Shown here in pieces: positions 23,424 through 35,965 of a stretch of 64,000 nucleotides of DNA. The stretch is from positions 6,200,001 through 6,264,000 of the forward strand of contig NC_133296.1 in the NCBI RefSeq assembly GCF_005239225.2. The letters run 5' to 3'. Numbering within the stretch: the stretch's first letter is position 1; each line of letters opens with the position of its first letter. The notes under the pieces are model-generated. The model was not told the DNA's origin, ran no database searches, and worked only from the letters and a program-made list of their open reading frames with translations. The translations under genes were made by a program, and so were the position numbers. This DNA is from Populus alba (Eukaryota > Streptophyta > Magnoliopsida > Malpighiales > Salicaceae).

Positions 23424-23660
23424 GATCCTGTCAGAAAAAAACTCCAAAATCATTGATTTTCCAAGCTTTTCGTTGAATATAAACTTTACATTGGACACAT
23501 TTGTAATATACAAACTGGGATTTTAACATTCATCATGACCACATGAATCTTCATATCAAGAACAAGTTGCCACAAAATTCACTCAGAATAGTCTAGCATA
23601 AGCTGTAGGATATGTATTTGAATGTTGGATAATCTATTTTTAAGCTCCTTAGGTTTTCGC
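23424..23660 (-). promoter_or_regulatory. Upstream region of MATE gene B
   Basis: Homologous to the upstream regions of copy A and gene C. GTTTATATTC on the minus strand at 23484-23475 is a candidate TATA element about 52 bp before the start codon. Function is inferred only from position and shared ancestry. Confidence 0.4.
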
Positions 23661-23807
23661 ACCATTAAAATTTGTCAACCATGAACGCATGTACTTCATA
23701 AATCAGCAATATGGAAGTGTTTGTGAAGAAAAAGAAAAACAATGCTAGAGACAGAAAAGTAAAGAACTATTTTTGTTGTGATGAACAAGCATGAGAATAA
23801 ATTGTTG

Positions 23808-24215
23808 ATGCACATTCTTATAGCTTTATCTAAGATCAAGTAGTTGTAATTCTACAAATTAAAAAAAAAATCTCAGATTATAGGTGCTTTTCAAAATGAT
23901 TTTTGACACAACTTCTATTTCTATTTTTAGAATTTAAAAAAAAATACTTGTGGTATGAAAAAATATTAAATTAATATTTATTTAGTACTTTCTAATGGTT
24001 TTAATATGCTAAAAAAAATACATTCATTTTAATATATTTTTAAGCAAAAAGCTACTTTAAAAAGCATTTTGCGTTACAATCTCAAATATATAATAAACAG
24101 TCATATGTTGTTGATGTATATTCTCACAAGCATGTTAATGCGGATATAGCTATTGGTGCGATGATAAGCTAGCCAATGTTTGTGAGATTATTTCACCATT
24201 GATAGGTTATAAATA
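23808..24215 (+). repeat. Flank segment found inverted at 3121-3412
   Basis: Begins CATTCTTATAGCTTTATC and ends TTTCACCATTGATAGG. The same landmarks occur in reverse orientation right after the orphan exon of copy A. The middle (23890-24090) is a MITE-like AT-rich insertion absent in that form from the other copy. Confidence 0.6.
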
Positions 24216-24329
24216 TGGAGAAAAATGAATTTTTATATTTTAAAATGTTAATGGCTATATTTATAATTCGTTTTTTTTATTAGGTTATTCCAATCATATT
24301 ATTTGTGCTTTAGATTTGGCGGAATAATT

Positions 24330-25515
24330 CTCCATGAACCTTTTTTTTGTAGAAAATACATTGTTACAACATCTAGATCGAATTTTTTTTTTTTTTTTTA
24401 CACCTCTTATATAGATATCTAATACTACATCCACTAATCATTTTTTATATTAGATAATGCATAATTAATAAAACCCTCAATCATATTACAATAATTCATA
24501 TTTCATAACCCTTCAGGTGAATCTCAATACATCCATGAACGATCATCTATTACTTATATCAAGCCTATATATAATATTGATCATGACAACATATATTATT
24601 TAATTATGTAAACTAAATGAATTAGCTAACATTAGTTAAAATCAAACTTATTTGATCTATTTTAATAGCATTCTTAAATCATTACCAATTATCGACATAA
24701 ATTCAAATTCATATATATTTACCGAAATCTTCAACTCAATGATAAAATTGACAAAATATAAATCAGACCTATTAAATAACTCATTATCTATTTCATTATA
24801 GAACCCTAAGTCACAAATTAGAAATCAATTTCATTTAATTACAAATTAAAATTGTGCTTTTTAAAATCTCAAACAAACCCTAACATGTATATATCATACA
24901 TTTATATATAAAATTTCTCTAAAGAAATGCTATAAAACAAGTAAACACACAAACAAATTACATATACTATAAAAATATACAATAAAAATTAACATTTTAA
25001 AATTGAGTTCAAACAAAAAAAAAATGAATAGTTTTTCTTACTTGATGTGGAGAGTCCTTAAAAAAATTGAATCAGAAGAGAAGAGGAATGTTGATAAATT
25101 GAGTGTTGGGGTAACCAAATTTGTGATGTGAGATTGGTTTGTAATAAAATGGAGGGGGTTTACTGTTTGTTGCAAAGCTGATGGAGGAAGAAGAACAAAT
25201 GGGAGGGAGGGGGGTTACTCGCCATGTCATAACTTAAATATTATCAAAAGATTTACGGATGGATTTTACCGACGAGTTCATTTTGTCAGTCATTTCATCT
25301 ATATAAATGACACATCATTGTACATTTAAGCTTTTTTAATTCTTATTTTCTCATTATAATTCCCTTGGAATATAACAAGGGAATATTTTCATTGGAGTTT
25401 ACTTATAGATATAGCGACTGACTATTTTGTCAATAAAGTTCATCGCAATCCATCAACATAAATTTTTCGTCGGTATTTCCGTTTGTATTGCTAATTTTAT
25501 GATAGTTAATTAGTG
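24330..25515 (-). mobile_element. CACTA transposon 5' end (TIR, subterminal repeats, start of TNP2)
   Basis: The high end reads AGTTAATTAGTG at 25504-25515, that is CACTAATTAACT when read inward. It is preceded by subterminal repeats with TTACCGACGAGTTCATTTTG and TTTCGTCGGTATTTCCG (25257-25470). Further in, 24960-24545 aligns with the 5' non-coding part of the relic at 13640-15370. Only the first few dozen TNP2 codons remain (24545-24330). It is truncated on its low side. Confidence 0.75.
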
Positions 25516-25850
25516 TGTTTACAAGTTTGTCATAATTAACTGGTTTTTTATTTACCTCATTTCAGATCTTGAACATTACTTTTTACACAAAAAATAATTC
25601 GGCTCTACGACGAAGCATAGACATCGAGGCTAATATACTTCTATAAAAATATCAATTAATTATAACTTTTAGTTTTTCTTTATTCTCAAATATACCCCCT
25701 GCTTACTATTTTTTGTAAAAATTAACAATCGCACGTGCATTATATGATACTTTTAATATGAATTTGTAAGAATATCCCTTTTAAGTCCATATAAAATATC
25801 TCTTTAAATAAAAAAAAAGTTATCATGGACCAAAAAAAACCTCTAGATAG
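25516..25850. other. AT-rich intergenic DNA
   Basis: Nothing recognisable is present between the CACTA terminus and the next repeat. Confidence 0.5.
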
Positions 25851-26185
25851 ACCCAAAACACTACCTTAAATAGACCTAAAAACACTCACTGGGCTAAGGC
25901 TACCAAGCCCAAGCCTAATATACAGTCAGGGGTCAAGGAAAATGGACTCGAAAATAGTAGTTTAAGTCCGTGCTTGGACACCATCTAGGCATGCTGCCCC
26001 GCACACCAAGTGAAAGGCATGCACCCCAACACCTTTTTAGCCTGGGTACGTGGCCTAAACCCAACATGCATGGGTCTAAGTAATGCATCTGGATCCATTC
26101 TTCACCTTTAATGGGCTCGAGCATCTTGCCCAAGCCCAACACTGCTCGGGTTATTTTTTTAGGACCCTATACGGGTCCTTTAGTA
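25851..26185. repeat. Less AT-rich dispersed-repeat fragment with a hairpin
   Basis: A locally GC-richer stretch with repeated AAGCCCAA and GGGCT motifs. A short hairpin AGGACCC-TATAC-GGGTCCT lies at 26161-26179. It resembles retroelement non-coding DNA. The frame at 25933-26142 is not recognisable as a protein. Confidence 0.35.
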
Positions 26186-27592
26186 TTTCTCACCTATGTT
26201 ATACATATTATTTAGAGTATAATATAACTCAAAATATCATAATAGTGAAGTTACACTTTAATCCCTCTTCTCTACAAAAAAAAAAAAAGAAAGATAATGG
26301 ACTATAAGTATATCATGAATCCTTCAAGCCAAAGGTTCACAATCTCTTCATTCTTAATATTTTTAGCATATATATTTTTAAAGTTTATCTCTCTAAAATA
26401 TCATAGTACTTTCTCTCTTTATAAAATTATTGATTTTACCATTATAGAGTCTCCAACTCCATCAAAGAGGACCTTTTGCAGATACCAGCTACTTATTACT
26501 TGGCTTACCAGGCACCACCTGCTACTATCACAATTATCGATCACCTTGTTACCAGGTATCACTTTCTACCAGTTACTAATTATTTGGGCTTTTCATATCA
26601 GGTCGCTAGATACCTTAATTATGAAAAATGAATCAAATTGCTTGAATTAAGAGATTAACTAATTATATAACACATCATTTTTATTTTTAAGCATCTTGAA
26701 TTTTAGGAATCAACTTGTTTGATGCAATGTAATATTGGGGATTTGGTGGGATCATTAATTCTTACTCAGTTACTCAAATTGTTGGCATCATGGATCATTA
26801 ATATTGTTCTTTAGAAAAAAAAAATATGATAAAGATATTTCATTTCCTTTACCATTATCTACTTCTTTAGATATTTTACCACAATACAAGAAATATTCAT
26901 CACCGGTTCATTTAACTACTATTACTAATATTAAGATGATGGAGTATGAATTTTCAAAAAGGCTTTCTATATTTATTAAAATAAATAAAGGATGGTATAA
27001 TGGCTCTCAAATAACTATCTCAATCAAAAAATTTAAATAATTAAAAGAGAGTCATTTAAACTTAAAAATTGCATAAATTTTTCTAATTTCTGTTTAATTT
27101 TTAATTTAATCAAAAGTAAAGAGAATTTTGAGATTCAAACTCCTAATTTAAGCATCTCAATCTAAAATTTTAAGTTATTACTCTAATAATGGTTTTATGT
27201 TAACTCTAACAATAGTTCACAGGACATAAAAAAAACCCAACCTCAAATTAAGATTCACCAAGACTAAATTTACTATTTAATTTTTTTAGTTTGAAAACTT
27301 CTTAAGGGCATTTTAAAGATAGGTTTTCATGAATTTCATAATTCGGTCCCATTTTGATTCTTAAATTCATTTATATCACAGTTTGGTCTATGAATGTAAA
27401 AAGAGGGGAGAAATTTGAAAAGAGAGAAAGCAGCAATGAATCCTATTCTAGTGATAATTGTCGATCTTGGCTTCAATTATGTTAATCTTGGTGAGGAAAA
27501 TTTGTTTACACCGGTTCCTATCCATGAAATAGTAGGGGGGGGGGGGAAGAGATCGAAATCCCAAAATAAATTTGAATATTTGGATTTCATTT
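26186..27592. other. AT-rich intergenic DNA
   Basis: No supported gene. Frames at 26297-26650 and 26804-27040 have no recognisable features. A run of 13 G occurs near 27533-27546. Confidence 0.5.
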
Positions 27593-28762
27593 GATTTTTT
27601 GTGTTTTTGAATGTATTAAAATGTGTTTCAAACTATATAATTAATTCTTAAAGTAGCATTTAGTTACTATTTTAAAACAAAAAAAAATAGAAATAATAGG
27701 GATTGAAGGGATATGTATTTTTATTTTAAAAAAAAAAAAAGTATAAAGATTTATTTTAAAATTGTTTTAGAGATAAATTATTTTTTGTATTTCTATCTTT
27801 ATTTATTTAATCAAACATATTTATATTTTTTTATGTATTTGTCCCTTCCGTCCTGAGCAGTAGCAAACGCAACATTAAAATCGTTTCATTAATTTTGAGA
27901 CAAGTCGGAAAAATTAGGTTTGAAAGATAAAAAATTATAGGGGAAGTTATAGGGGACAATGGGTTTCCTATCCATGAGCGCACAGTCCTAGTTCTCAAAG
28001 CAAAACAACGTGTTTCCTTGCAAGCCTAGTCTTTATTATCATTATTTTATTTTTTTATCAATTTAATTATAAATTTTTGTTCAATTTATTTGGTTAACTG
28101 ATCATACATCCATATAAAAAAACGATATATTTTCAGGTTTTAGATTAAATTTATGTTCTATATCACTCATATTATTTAAAATTTATTCCTTCAATTTCTA
28201 ATCTTATGAAAAATTAGTGTTCAATTTATTTTTCTCCTTTTTTTATTTTTAGGAAATTTTATTTTCTAAGAATTATTATTATTACTTTTCTTTATGTATG
28301 GATTTTGGAATAAAAAAAATTTAGAACATGATTAATTTTTCTTTTTTAATGATAAATCAATATAGCTTAATTATAAGTAAAGATTCTCGAAATTTAAATG
28401 AAAGTAACATGGCTTTAAATATATATTTAATATAAAAGTTAAAAAAATATTGCGAATAATCAATCTGTCCTAATTTTTTTGAAGAACAAATCTAAAAATA
28501 ATTTAATAATAATTGAAAGCAAGAAGTAAAAACAAATAATAATTGATCTATGTGTGAAGCTCATGTACAAGGACTAGTCCATAGGGCCTATAAACGAAAA
28601 GGAAATTAGAAAAAGAGTAGCGTCTTGGCTGGTAGTTGCAAACTTAGGTTTTTTATTTTCAAATTGGCAGTTGCAAGCGATTAGTTGAACACGTAAAGTG
28701 CATTAGCTGGATATCAAATTCCAGTTCGTGAATAACTTGTAATTACTAAACTAGGGAAAGCC
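27593..28762. repeat. Direct duplication, upstream copy (about 1.17 kb)
   Basis: Nearly identical to 35966-37130 in the same orientation, from GTGTTTTTGAATGTATTAAA to CTAGGGAAAGCC. Differences are few single bases and small indels, for example TGTGTGAAG near 28552 is reduced in the other copy. It includes the first part of the MATE-associated module. The high identity indicates a recent event. Confidence 0.9.
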
Positions 28763-29680
28763 AAATACTAGTTGGTAACTTAAAAAAGTAGCATGCGCTA
28801 GCTTAATCTAACAAAGATAAGGATTATCTTCCTTCGACAGGTTGCTGTACGTTTGAAATGAAGTTAGGGCTCCTAATCGAATACACGGGAATTTGGTAGT
28901 AAATGGGAGAGACGACGAAGGATGAAATGATGCCTAAATTCCCTAAAAGAGTACATGTCTTGGTTTTTAAATTGGTAATTACAATTACTAGATCTTTGCA
29001 AAATGATTCTGAGATAGTATTTGCATGGAATTATTGAATGAAAATGGGATGGTCTGTGTGAACCATTCCATCATCTTGGTCTCTTTTTTCTTTCTTTTCT
29101 AGACTAATGGTTTATTGCTGCGTGCCATTGATGAGACTGGAAAAATTGATTACAGACAAATTGATTTCCTACTGGAATCAGTCTCTTGATACCAGTCTTC
29201 CTCCAAAGGTTTGAATCTTATAATCACTGGAGTTCCTAGCTTATGATATATAATATATACGAGAGGATGATAATATCCTATTATGTAGCTTGAAATTTGT
29301 TGACACTAGCGGTCTGAATGTCATAGAATGAAGGGGAACAACATCGTCACTACTCGTTTATACTAATTAAGGAAAAGCAGAACAAGAACATGAAATGTTC
29401 AAACAAATAAAAACAGGAAAGGGAAAGTAGGCATAACACTCTTTATAATTTGCATGCGTACCTGTTAAGACTGAAACAGGTTGAAGCTCACTGCGCTTCA
29501 GCCTTGGATTATTGTCGACTCGAGAAAATGGAAAAAGCGAGAAGGGAATGCGTCTTTGTTAACAAGGCAGTAGCAACTAGCCAGAGTGCAAGATACTGAC
29601 TTATGGACGGTAGTGAGAAGATGTAAATGTCCAATAAAACTACTAGGGATAAACCAATATTGTAATCCTACGGCCTTGGT
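28580..29680 (+). repeat. Duplicated module, diverged copy M3
   Basis: Shares GTAGTTGCAAACTTAGGTTT, AAGGATTATCTTCCTTC, GAATTATTGAATGAAAATG and the AACAGGAAAGGGAAAGTA region with the other modules. Its last part (29330-29580, with GAAGCTCACTGCGCTTCAGC) recurs at 42900-43140. No open gene is seen. Confidence 0.6.
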
Positions 29681-29720
29681 TTGTTCTGTGAGAGATAGAT
29701 ACATGAGATTTTTAACTTCA

Positions 29721-29721
29721 A

Positions 29722-29753
<32 letters not shown>

Positions 29754-29778
29754 TATTATATATATATATATATTATAT
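29721..29778. repeat. Interrupted (TA)n microsatellite
   Basis: AT repeats broken by AATAT and ATTAT. It separates module copies M3 and M2. Confidence 0.9.
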
Positions 29779-29799
29779 TGAAGATCTAAAGAAAGCCGA

Positions 29800-30960
29800 C
29801 GCCCTCATATCTCTGTGTCCATTAAGATTACTTGAATAAACCAGAGTGGGCCTTGGTTTGTTCTGTGAGAGAGAGATACATGAGGTTGGGTTGAGAAAGA
29901 GCAAAATGAAAGCGTAGAAGTTGCATTCATCTTGGCTGGCAGTTGCAAACTTAGGTCTCGTTTTTCAAATTGGTAGTTGCAAACGATTACTTGAGCATTT
30001 AATGTATTCTCCACGACACGATAAGCTCATAAATGTAGATTACATTTGTGACCAACTTGTTAAGCAAGGGAAACCAAATACTAGTTTACGTGTGTGGTTA
30101 GTGACGAAAAAAAGTAGCATGCGCTTGATCCAACGAAGATAAGGATTATCTTCCTTCAATGATATTGAAAAATGGTCGTCATCAGTTCAAAAATGAAGTT
30201 AGGGCTCGTAATCGCAAGGAAATGGGAGAGATGAAGTATGAAATGATACTCAAATTCCCTGGAAGACATGTCTTGGCTTTTTAACCAAGTAATTACGTAA
30301 AATGACTCTGAGATAGTGCGGAATTATTGAATGAAAATGAGATGCTCCATACATGTGAACCATTCCATTTCTCTTTCCCTTTTATCATCTTGGTCTCTCT
30401 CTCTCTACTACTGTCTTGTTGCTCCTTGCCAAAGATGAGATTGGCAAAATTGATTTCAGAAAAATTGGTTTCCTACTGGGCTCTAATAATAATATCAGTC
30501 TTGTTCCAAAGGTTTGACTCTTATAATAATATAATATTTAAGAGGGGATAATATCCTATAATGTGTCTTCAAATTCGGAGACCTTAATGATCGCAAAATG
30601 AATGTCGGCAGAACTAACAACATTGTCACTACTCGTCTATATATGTGCACTATAAAAAGGACCACATTTGTATTAATGGGATGAAATATATAGTTAAGGA
30701 AAAGCAAGCAGAAGTTAGAGTAATGTCCACAGAGAGAGAGAGAGAGAGAGAGAGGAGAGACGTTGGGACACCTGGGAAGGAGTGCAGTGTGTCTGTTTTC
30801 TCCCTGTTCTTTCTATGGTTATATATTCATTTATTAGAAAATCAAAATTGGTGAATAGATAAAGAAAAGGGAGAAACGAAGAATGGTTGGTGGCTTGTTC
30901 GTTGATGGAAGAATGTGTGCGAACAATCCAATCTACAACTTGTATATTAGATAGGTAATT
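29800..30960 (+). repeat. Duplicated promoter-like module, copy M2
   Basis: The most complete copy. It holds GGCAGTTGCAAACTTAGGTC (near 29937), AAGGATTATCTTCCTTC (30142), the CTCTCT stretch (near 30393), TATAAAA (30651-30657), a GA tract (30731-30760) and a short frame at 30882 (MVGGLFVDGRMCANNPIYN). From 30301 on it is nearly identical to 4990-5440. No downstream exon follows; a copia relic begins about 250 bp later. Confidence 0.6.
30651..30657 (+). promoter_or_regulatory. TATA box of module M2
   Basis: TATAAAA in the conserved context GTGCACTATAAAA, as in M1 and M5. Confidence 0.4.
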
Positions 30961-31199
30961 AAAGAGAATTTTATTTTATATTAAAAAATAAGATTTTATA
31001 ATGCAATGAACTCCAAATCAACAAATTTAGATGTTGGAAGAAAAATTGGAAGGAAAAACTAAAATTGATATATATATATATATTGCACTTTCGCACTTGA
31101 TGTTTTATAATATTATGGTATAAACATGATGATATGATGCCGAAATTCCATGGAAGCAGGGGCAGATCTGTAACATGTGCTGGGAAAAAAAAAAAAACT

Positions 31200-33116
31200 A
31201 TTTCTTTACTATTCATGTTGTATCTTCACTAACTAGAATAATAATAATGGTACTGGAGCATTCCACTATAACATCAACATTTAAACAATTTAATACTATA
31301 AAAGGAAAGGATAAAGATTGCTAACAATAAAACAATTATTTTTATGCTCTCTAAATAGTCAATTCTACAGAAACTCAAACGTTTATTGTCTCTCCTTAAG
31401 GAAAGAGACCCATATATATATATATATATATAAACACACCTTTATATAGAAATAGTTATTATATATATTACATTACATCATTGTACAAAAGAAAATAGTT
31501 GCTTTTATGGACAATCATCATAATTAATACAAAGACAATCTCTCAACAGAACTTAACTTTGGTAGTAGAGCCGCAAAATAATCTAGCAATCTTCCTCCTT
31601 ATATCCGATCTTCATCTTCTTCTTTAGACCAAGTTGTACCTTTTCTTGCTAAATAGACAACCAAGAACTTCAACAATCTTCTGTTGCTGCATAAGCACTT
31701 CAGTCTTCTTTCTCCCCTGTGACACCATTAGTTACCTATGGTGCATCCACTACTCATGCCATCATACCTCTTCCTCATACACAGCAGGTAATCTCTTTAA
31801 AACTCTCCAAAACCATCATACCTCTTCTTAATGACACATCACCATAACCTCCTTCTCATATGGTATCTACTACGACATCTTCATCGTCTATCAATCTTGC
31901 ATACTTATCATAGAAGCAGTAAGATCACTTAAGCATGAGCTCTCTCTTATCTTCTCTTTATGTGGAAGTTTTGCACTTAGTTGTGGATTGTAAGACCTCT
32001 CATGACATCTGGACAAGGCTGAAAACAGCCCTAGCCTCTCTTTCCAACCCACGGATTATGCAACTCCACGTTTCATTCCAAGATTTACGACAGAATGATG
32101 ATTCTGTCAACATCTATTTGCAGAAGTCAAAGGCCTTGTTTGATGAACTTAATGCTGCTGGCAAACCAATCGTCATGGCAAAATTCAACTTGTATGTGTT
32201 TTGGGGTTTACGTAATGATTTTAAGGATCTTGTCACCAGCTTGTCTACTAAGGTTGATCTCATCTCCTACACTAATCTTCATAACAATCTCCTTACACAT
32301 GAGTTTCTCCACAAAACTTCTCTCCAACCTGTCATAACAAGTCCTCTCTTACCACCTCCAACATAGCAGCCATCTGTGTTTTTTGTGCAACACCATTCTG
32401 GCTTTAGTACTGGCAAAAAGGGTCAGTTTTGTGGAGGCTGGAGGCATAACAATTGCAGCAACTATTATCATGGAAGTTATGGCAATGGCTTAGCCCAGAA
32501 CTTCAACACTCACAATTATGCTTCAAGCCAGCAATTTGAACAACAGGGAAATCGTTTCTCCTATGGTTTTCCCTTTTGAACTACATGCAATTTGGGTAGC
32601 AAGGTAACCATTTTGGTGGTTACATTCGCATCGTGATGTGTCAGTTGTGTTATGAATATGGGCATACTGCCCAACAGTGTTCTCAGTTGGCTACTTATCC
32701 TCTCCAAGCTAATGTCAATCTCACATTTAATAATGCCCCTACAACCACTCTTGTTATTTGGTTTCCTGATACAAGTGCAAATCATTATGTGACGCCAAAC
32801 CTTGTAAGTATGACTAGTTCAGAACCTTACCTTGGTAATGATCATCTGCATGTTGGTAATGGTAAGAGCCTTATTATTTTGAATATTGCTCACTCTAAAA
32901 TTCATTCACCCAAATGCACGTTTATTTTATCCAATATTTTACATGTTCTTGACATTAAAAAGCCTCTGCTATTTGTTCAAAAAAAATTTCTTAAGAATAA
33001 CATCTTTTTAAAAAAATTTATTCCTTTTTATTTTATGTTAAGGATCTCATGACAAAGGAAGTGCTTCTTTCTAGTCAGAGTAGAAATGATCTATATGTTT
33101 TGTTTGAGTCGTCTGT
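31200..33116 (+). pseudogene. Ty1/copia retrotransposon relic (gag, zinc knuckle, protease)
   Basis: Plus-strand copia remnant. A possible primer-binding site (TGGTAGTAGAGCC, near 31560) resembles the initiator-Met tRNA complement but has mismatches. Gag (UBN2-type) is open from 31935 to 32366 (CKTSHDIWTRLKTAL, then QDLRQNDDSVNIYLQKSKAL). It continues in the same frame past a stop to 32579. The CCHC knuckle CQLCYEYGHTAQQC follows from 32639 in another frame, then a protease-like segment in which the usual D-S/T-G-A catalytic motif reads DTSA. After another frameshift, TKEVLLSSQSRNDLYVLF (about 33050-33110) marks the start of the GAG-pre-integrase region. There the element is cut by a CACTA insertion at 33117. 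Integrase, reverse transcriptase and RNase H are missing. Confidence 0.85.
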
Positions 33117-35110
33117 CACTACCAAAAATTCGCTTAATAGCAATGGATTTACCGACGGAATATCTGTGTCGGTAATTTGAGGTCGAAATTACCGACAAAA
33201 TTTATCCGTCCATAATTCGGTCAATTACCGACTGAATTATGGACGGAAAGCTCAAAATTAAAAAAAAAAAAAAAAAAAAAAGGCGATCACTGACGTGGAA
33301 GTTTTGGCGAGGAAGTTTTTTTTTATGGAATCACTGACGAATTCAAAATAACAGGCTCGTATAGTGACGCGACTGGTTCACCATTGAAAATAACGACGAA
33401 CTCACCGACAGATTTGAAATGGCTAATCCGTACAGTTATGTGTCTATTTTCCCGACAAAAAAGCCAACGGATACACCGATAGATATTTCCGTCTGTGAAA
33501 CCGTCGAAAAAAGTTAATATAATTCCCTGTTGTCGACCCTCTCCTCCCCTATTTCCCCTTCTTCTTTCTAATCCCAACTCTCCCCATTTGCAAATAGCCA
33601 ACACCCAAACAAAAATCTCCCTCATCTCAACACAACAAGTTATATTTCTTGAAGTTTTGTGATCACAGCATCCATGTTTTGATTTTCAGATGGATTTTAT
33701 CAATTTTTATAAGTAATTCTATCTTTTAAAATATAAATGTCAATTTTTTTATTTATTTTAGTATATGTATTTTGTTAGTAGATGTACATGTTTTATTGTT
33801 ATTTCTCAAACAAACTTGTAGTATATGAATGTATAATTTTATACCTGTTATGGTTTATTTTAGATTTTGTAAGATTGTATTTGTTTGTAAATCGTTAAAA
33901 CTTTATAGAATTACCGAATTACATGTGTTGTTTTGAAATAATTGTGTTGTTTTGAAATAATTAATAGCTTGCTTAATGGGCCCGTTTTAAGTTTTATCAA
34001 TGGTATTATGGAGTGGTAATTTCTGTAAATTTATATATATTAACTTGTACGTCTATATGGACGTTAAATAAATGTTCATAATGAATATTTAATATTTATG
34101 AGAAGTTGTGATTGGTTTGTTGGATAATCTCGAGGTAAAGTAATATTTTTGCAAGTTTATTTACCTAACTTAGTTAAGTAATATATGATGTCATCATAAT
34201 TTTGTAGAGGTTCGATATAAGTCATGGATGATCGTTCATGGATGTATCGAGATTCACCCCAAGAATTGTGGAGGATGGATTATTGTAACAGGGTTCAGGG
34301 TTTTATTAATTTCATAACATCTATTCCCAGAAATTTTACTGGAGGCGGTATTAGGTGTCTATGCAGGAAGTGTCAAAATAAAAAGTATCTGCATCCAAAT
34401 ATTACACAAAGGGTTTATGGAGAATTACCAATGTTGGTATGCACATGGAGAAGTATTTGTTAGTAAGAGGAGAATGGGAGAAACGGTGGTTGGGTCAACT
34501 TTTAGTGCTGGCAACGTGCATGAAGTGGCAAATGACAACACTAATCTTTATAGAAATATGGTTATGGATGCAATGAGAATGAATCAATGTAATGTCAATT
34601 AATGTCCAATCGTAGAAGAAGAACCTAATGCAGATGCAGCTAGGTTTTTTGATTTGTTGAAAGATTCTAACGAACCATTATGGGATGGCTGCACAAACCA
34701 CTGTAAATTATCGGTCATGGCACAGGTGTTCACCATCACGTCAGATCACGGGTTGAGTGAGGCTGGGTATGACAAAATTATTGAATGGGCAAGAAGCATT
34801 TTACCTGAAGGGAGCAGGCTGAAAGAGAACTTCTATGTTGCAAAGTCCATAATGAAACCCCTCGGTTTAGGATACTAGAAAATTGACATGTGCCCTAACT
34901 TCTACATGTTATACTACCTTTAAAATGATGAGATGAATGAGTGCATGACACGCGGGCATTCCCGTTACAAACCCAGAACTGGCAGGGGAAAGACTCTGGT
35001 GGCATATAAAAAACTTAGATACTTCCCGATCACACCAAGACTGTAGAGGTTATTCATGTCACCAAGGACTGTTGAGCACATGACATGGCACCAAGCACAT
35101 GATGGCATCA
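33117..35110 (+). pseudogene. CACTA transposon, 5' half with TNP2 N-terminus
   Basis: Begins with terminal repeat CACTACCAAAAATTCGCTTA at 33117. Subterminal motifs follow (TTACCGACGGAAT, TTACCGACTGAATTATGG, 33150-33250). The TNP2 start codon is at 34224: MDDRSWMYRDSPQELWRMDY, then GGGIRCLCRKCQNKKYLHP, the transposase-associated domain. A frameshift near 34415 leads to NYQCWYAHGE. In-frame pieces then follow: RNMVMDAMRMNQC (34560), ARFFDLLKDSNEPLWDGCTN (34640-34700), SDHGLSEAGYDKIIEWARSI, KENFYVAKSIMKPLGLGY, KIDMCPNFYMLYYL and MSPRTVEHMTWHQAH (35050-35100). It then breaks off, with no 3' half or right terminus. It is inserted in the copia relic. Confidence 0.88.
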
Positions 35111-35444
35111 AGCACAGTAAATTTTTGTAATCGCATTCTGAGGCAGAGCGGGAAAATACTTTTTCAATTTTTCAAGAATGGTGTCCATTTTCAAATGAGA
35201 ATTGGGGGAGAGATTCAAAGAAAGCAGAAAGAGCAAAGAATTGCACAAATATATACACAGATATCAGTTATCATGGGAAACTGAAAGAACTGACTTAAGA
35301 GTCACGGAGTACCGTTATCCGCCATTTGACCGGGTAAGAGAAACTAGCAAAACAAAAATCACACCAAAAAGGAACACAAAAAAAAAATTGTGAGAAAAAC
35401 AAAATAATCAACCTTTATCTAAAAGATCATTCAAACTAATGGAT
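35111..35444. other. Unassigned sequence between CACTA and gypsy relics
   Basis: A moderately purine-rich stretch with overlapping short frames that I cannot assign to any family. Confidence 0.4.
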
Positions 35445-35963
35445 TCATTTTTCACCAGGAAACTCATCAAAGTAAGCTTTCAAAAACGATGTCCATTTAC
35501 CTTCAAAAACATTGTCATTCTTTGAATTCTCAATATCAAGGGCCCCATAAGGATACACATGTTTCAAAAAAAATGGACCGCTCCATCTTGATCTTATTTT
35601 TTTAGGAAATAAATGGAGTCGAGAATTATAAAGCAAAACTTTTTTACCAGTATCAACTTTTTGACAATTTTCACAAGTTTTGCAGAATGCATGCGTGTCC
35701 TTGAACATGGTGGGCCAATAAAATCCTTTTTGTAAGATTTTTTCAGTCGTCTTTTTTAATGAGAATCGACTCCCACATGCTTCAGAATGATAAAGTTTAA
35801 TGACACTACTTACCTCATTGTCAGGAATGCATCTTTGAAATTTTTGATCAGGACAATATTTGAATAAGTTAGGGTCATCCCAATAAAAGTTCTTCACTTC
35901 GTTCAAAAACTTTCCTTTGTCTTCAGTACTCCAATGAGCATTTGAAGGGATTTTTGTCTTCAC
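35445..35963 (-). pseudogene. Ty3/gypsy polyprotein fragment (integrase zinc-binding part fused to C-terminal tail)
   Basis: An open minus-strand frame of 172 codons. Residues about 1-105 match the region before and including the gypsy integrase H2C2 zinc-binding domain (NFYWDDPNLFKYCPDQ, CIPDNEVSSVIKLYHSEACG, KILQKGFYWPTMFKD, CKTCENCQK). The second histidine usually seen in HSEACGGHF is replaced (HSEACGSRF). Residues about 110-172 (LYNSRLHLFPKKIRSRWSGP, then DIENSKNDNVFEGKWTSFLK) correspond to the tail after the catalytic core. The whole D,D-35-E core is therefore missing in one in-frame deletion. It cannot be an active integrase. Confidence 0.85.
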
Positions 35964-35965
35964 AA

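Noticed and set aside
35099..35393. Two overlapping frames after the CACTA relic
   Set aside because: No recognisable motif, and the region is repeat-derived on both sides.
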